Positions 7,528 through 10,096 of a stretch of DNA of 10,096 nt are shown piece after piece; positions within the stretch are counted from its first letter, which is position 1, and each line of letters begins with the position of its first letter. Source of the stretch: Alphaproteobacteria bacterium. Lineage in GTDB: Bacteria > Pseudomonadota > Alphaproteobacteria > UBA9219. The stretch is taken from NCBI GenBank assembly GCA_028716765.1, contig JAQUPC010000077.1:1-10096 (forward strand). Direction: 5' to 3'. Below the pieces are notes generated by a model. The model made no database searches. It saw only the letters and a list, made by a program, of their open reading frames with translations, and was not told where the DNA came from. Position numbers and translations under genes: made by a program.

Positions 7528-8493
7528 TCACTGATGAGCGGCCGCCATCGTCTCCATCACCTTAATGATGGCGGGGCCGATCAACACGACGAAAAGGGGC
7601 GGAAGAATAAAAAGGATCATCGGAACCGTCAGGACGGCGGGCAGCCGCGCAGCCTTTTCTTCGGCTTTCATCATCCGCTCTTCGCGCATTTCGGCGGAAA
7701 GCACGCGCAGCGCCTGCGCCAGCGGCGTTCCGTATTTTTCGGTCTGGATCAACGTGTTGGCGAGCGCCAACACGCTCGGCAACGGCACGCGCTCCGCAAG
7801 GCCGCGCAGGGCCTTATGGCGGTCAGGAAGAAAATTCAGTTCGACGCCGGTCAGGCCGATTTCCTCGGCCAGCTCGGGACACGTCGGCCCGACCTCGCGT
7901 CCCACGCGATCGAACGACGCATCGAGGCTCAGCCCGGCTTCGGCGCAAATAACCATCAAATCCAGCGCGTCGGGCATGGCCTTGCGCAGAATGTCCTCGC
8001 GCTTCTGGCTCTGGTTCTTCACGATCACGTCGGGCAAAAGCCAGCCGATCAAGCCCGCGGCCAGAACAATCAGCAGGCCGAGAGCCGGCGCGATCTTGGC
8101 GATATGCACGATGAAAAACAAAAAGAAGCTGCCCGCCGCAAGCCCGCCCATGACCGCAAGCTTGAAAAACAGGAACACGAAAATAGCGTCGCGCGACTGG
8201 TAGCCTGCGCGCCTCAACTTAAGGCGCAGTTCCGCCAGGCTTTTGCCTTGCGAAAGCCGGAACCACTCGACGACGCGCTTCATCAGGCTGACGCGTTGCA
8301 GCGCAGCGCGGTGCGTGTTTTTCTTGCTTTGCTTGCCTCCTTCGAACTCGTTGCGCCGTTCGGTAATGGACTTCAGACGGCCTTCCAGAGGGTCGTTGTC
8401 GATCAGCGCCGTCCACACAAGCACCACCGCCGCGAACGCGGCCAGCCCGCATAAAAGGGAGATAAAATCAGGGCTGCTAAGAAAATTTGGCAT
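7528..8493 (-). CDS. tadC: Tad pilus inner-membrane platform protein TadC
   Basis: TadC is a T2SSF-family membrane protein that, with TadB, forms the platform for Flp pilus assembly driven by TadA. ATG 8493 is preferred: GAGG (8500-8503) stands 6 bases upstream, giving 321 residues. A TTG at 8532 would lie inside tadB and lacks such a site. Membrane segments are visible near residues 9-30 (FISLLCGLAAFAAVVLVW), two in the middle (IFVFLFFKLAVMGGLAAG, then LGLLIVLAAGLIGWLL) and one at the end (MILFILPPLFVVLIGPAI). The cytoplasmic T2SSF helical domain lies between (MPDALDLMVICAEAGLSLDA, then ALANTLIQTEKYGTPLAQAL). It follows tadB by 22 bp in one operon. Its stop is only 2 bp from that of the convergent lipoprotein gene. 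Confidence 0.93.
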   Translation of the reverse strand: MPNFLSSPDFISLLCGLAAFAAVVLVWTALIDNDPLEGRLKSITERRNEFEGGKQSKKNTHRAALQRVSLMKRVVEWFRLSQGKSLAELRLKLRRAGYQSRDAIFVFLFFKLAVMGGLAAGSFFLFFIVHIAKIAPALGLLIVLAAGLIGWLLPDVIVKNQSQKREDILRKAMPDALDLMVICAEAGLSLDASFDRVGREVGPTCPELAEEIGLTGVELNFLPDRHKALRGLAERVPLPSVLALANTLIQTEKYGTPLAQALRVLSAEMREERMMKAEEKAARLPAVLTVPMILFILPPLFVVLIGPAIIKVMETMAAAHQ

Positions 8494-8515
8494 TTTCCGC
8501 CTCAGGGCTTCCCGT

Positions 8516-9505
8516 TCATATCTCGAACGCAATCATTTGCTTCATGACAAACACGCCAAGGCTGAGCCAGCCGATCGCGCACCCCAGCAGGAACTTGCCG
8601 AGCGGAACGGTCAGAAGAACCATCATGTACTCGCTGTTCACGGCCATCAGAAGCCCGAACATAAGGAAGGGCAGCGAACCGATAATCATGGCGCTGGCCC
8701 GCGCTTCCGACGACATGGCGCGAATTTTGAGCTTCAGTTGCCGCCGGCGCCGCAGCAAGTCGGCAAGATTGCCCAGCGTTTCGGCAAGGTTGCCGCCGGT
8801 CTCGCGCTGAATCGCCAGCGCGATAATGAAGAAGCGGAACTCCGGCGTGTCGAGCCGCTTTTCGACGTCCCACAGGGACTCGTCCAGCGAGCGTCCGACG
8901 CGAACGCTGTCGCTGATGCGGCGGAACTCTATCCCCACGGGGTCCGGTAGTTCGTTGCCGACGGTCGCGATGGATTCCGTGATCGGCAGGCCGGCGCGCA
9001 GCCCGCGGCAAATGGTGTCGATCGCCTCGGGAAAGCTGGCCAGAAATTTGCGGAGGCGGCGCGCCGCCATTTTGCCCGTAACAAGATGCGGCAAAAACAA
9101 GCCGGCCGCGACGGCCAGAAAAACGGCGATGATCTTCGTCCAATGCAGGAGGTAGGCAAAGATCAGGAAAAACACGAGGATCAAAAGGGCGTTAAGCATC
9201 AGGTATTCGCCCAGAGTCATGTTTTTTCCCGTGCGCGCCAAACGGGTTCGTAGCTTGTCGGGGTTTGGCAATGTCGTCTTGATAAGCTTGTCGAAAAGGG
9301 GGAAATTGCTGTCGGCCGTGCGGCGGCGCAAGGTCTGGGAAGGCGCCTTGGTGCCCCGCGCGATGACGAAGTCTCCGCCCACGCGCGCCAGACGCCTGTT
9401 AAACGCGCTGCCGCCCGGTTCATTGTTCCAGAAAAGCGCGAAGAGAAGAAACAGGGACGCCGCGCCGCCGCCAAGAACCAGCAACATAACGAGTTGAGGC
9501 GTCAT
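8516..9505 (-). CDS. tadB: Tad pilus inner-membrane platform protein TadB
   Basis: TadB is the second T2SSF-family platform protein of the Flp/Tad pilus machine in the inner membrane. It has 329 residues, the usual length. ATG 9505 has GGAGG (9513-9517) 7 bases upstream and overlaps the tadA stop as ATGA, which implies translational coupling. An N-terminal membrane segment ([20 protein letters not shown]) is followed by a cytoplasmic part, a hydrophobic pair ([19 protein letters not shown], then [18 protein letters not shown]), the T2SSF domain ([20 protein letters not shown], then [20 protein letters not shown]) and C-terminal membrane segments ([20 protein letters not shown], then [16 protein letters not shown]). 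Order and spacing with tadA and tadC are canonical. Confidence 0.95.
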   Translation of the reverse strand: MTPQLVMLLVLGGGAASLFLLFALFWNNEPGGSAFNRRLARVGGDFVIARGTKAPSQTLRRRTADSNFPLFDKLIKTTLPNPDKLRTRLARTGKNMTLGEYLMLNALLILVFFLIFAYLLHWTKIIAVFLAVAAGLFLPHLVTGKMAARRLRKFLASFPEAIDTICRGLRAGLPITESIATVGNELPDPVGIEFRRISDSVRVGRSLDESLWDVEKRLDTPEFRFFIIALAIQRETGGNLAETLGNLADLLRRRRQLKLKIRAMSSEARASAMIIGSLPFLMFGLLMAVNSEYMMVLLTVPLGKFLLGCAIGWLSLGVFVMKQMIAFEI

Positions 9506-10096
9506 GTCACGGCCTCCAGCAGTTCTTTGTCGAGACCGAAGTACGCCGCCTTGGGAAGACAGTGCGGACGCATGCCGTGGTTGCGGTACTCGACCGTTAA
9601 ACGGCCGTCAGGCAATTCCCCCGTCACGTCGCACGAGAACAAATCCTGCATGGCCACCACTTCGCCTTCCATGCCGATAATTTCGGAAATGTAGGTGACG
9701 CGGCGCGATCCGTCGCGCATGCGCCCGACCTGAATGATCATGTCCACGGCGCTGGCTATTTGCTGGCGGATGGCGCGCGGCGCCAGATTGGCGCCGCCGA
9801 GCCCGACCATATTTTCAAGGCGCATGATGGCCTCGCGCGGCCGGTTGGCGTGAACGGTGGAAAGCGAGCCGTCGTGACCCGTGTTCATCGCCTGCAGCAT
9901 GTCGATGGCCTCGCCGCCGCGCGTTTCGCCGACGATGATCCGGTCCGGACGCATACGCAGCGCGTTTTTGAGCAGATCGCGCATGGTCACTTCGCCGTGA
10001 CCTTCCAGATTGGGGGGGCGCGTTTCGAGCCGGACGACGTGCGGCTGCTGCAATTGCAGTTCAGCGGCGTCCTCGATCGTTACGATACGCTCGCCG
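9502..10096 (-). CDS. tadA: Tad pilus assembly ATPase TadA/CpaF, 5'-truncated by the window edge
   Basis: This is the hexameric secretion ATPase that powers Flp pilin assembly at the cytoplasmic face of TadB/TadC. The frame is open to the window edge, so only about the last 198 residues are present. The TTG at 10053 is internal, because the upstream codons ([20 protein letters not shown]) are the conserved Asp-box region. The Walker B region is [17 protein letters not shown] and the His box is [20 protein letters not shown], both standard for this family. Walker A should lie just beyond the edge. The common GEVRGGEA form is GETRGGEA here, a mild variation. The gene ends with TGA in a 4-base overlap with tadB. 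Further cpa genes would be expected beyond the edge. Confidence 0.95.
   Translation of the reverse strand, partial: GERIVTIEDAAELQLQQPHVVRLETRPPNLEGHGEVTMRDLLKNALRMRPDRIIVGETRGGEAIDMLQAMNTGHDGSLSTVHANRPREAIMRLENMVGLGGANLAPRAIRQQIASAVDMIIQVGRMRDGSRRVTYISEIIGMEGEVVAMQDLFSCDVTGELPDGRLTVEYRNHGMRPHCLPKAAYFGLDKELLEAVT

Noticed and set aside
6821..7531. 236-residue minus-strand ORF
   Set aside because: It lies antisense to the TPR lipoprotein gene. Its composition (Val, Arg, Gly, His) is that of a shadow frame.
7534..8454. 306-residue plus-strand ORF
   Set aside because: It is antisense to tadC and has an unnatural composition rich in Gln, His and Arg. It is a shadow of a high-GC gene.

Overview
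The window looks like chromosomal DNA of an alphaproteobacterium, possibly an uncultured Rhodospirillales- or Micavibrio-like lineage. The evidence is GC-rich codon use, a RadC of the alphaproteobacterial type directly after map, a MarR-type regulator resembling the LdtR group, and a Tad (tight adherence / Flp pilus) locus. Family assignments come from reading protein motifs by eye; no database was searched. Both ends of the window cut through genes: aroC on the left, tadA/cpaF on the right.

Left part (1-4062, all on the + strand): the 3' part of aroC (chorismate synthase), then two tandem genes of unknown function that are clearly paralogues of each other (939-1553 and 1639-2325), then map (methionine aminopeptidase) and radC (JAB/MPN-domain protein). 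The three consecutive gaps after the first unknown gene all carry degenerate heptanucleotide repeats, with a G-rich arm followed by a C-rich arm. The last array runs straight into radC and supplies its apparent first 12 codons.

Middle part (4078-6354, - strand): a large protein of unknown function (start best placed at 5690) with visibly more A+T than its neighbours and a C-terminus that looks frameshifted. It has a recognisable sigma70-like promoter. Upstream of it lies a MarR-family regulator, transcribed in the same direction and divergent from the next gene.

Right part (6455-10096): a TPR lipoprotein of TadD type with a SPOR-like C-terminus on the + strand. It converges with tadC, tadB and tadA on the - strand, with only 2 bp between its stop and that of tadC. 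TadA is the assembly ATPase and TadB/TadC are the inner-membrane platform proteins. The TadD-like lipoprotein is the likely outer-membrane-side partner, although it has its own promoter and the opposite orientation.

The most unusual material is the heptamer repeat family, its entry into radC, the tandem orphan paralogue pair, and the large orphan gene. No tRNA, rRNA, CRISPR array or insertion sequence was seen.
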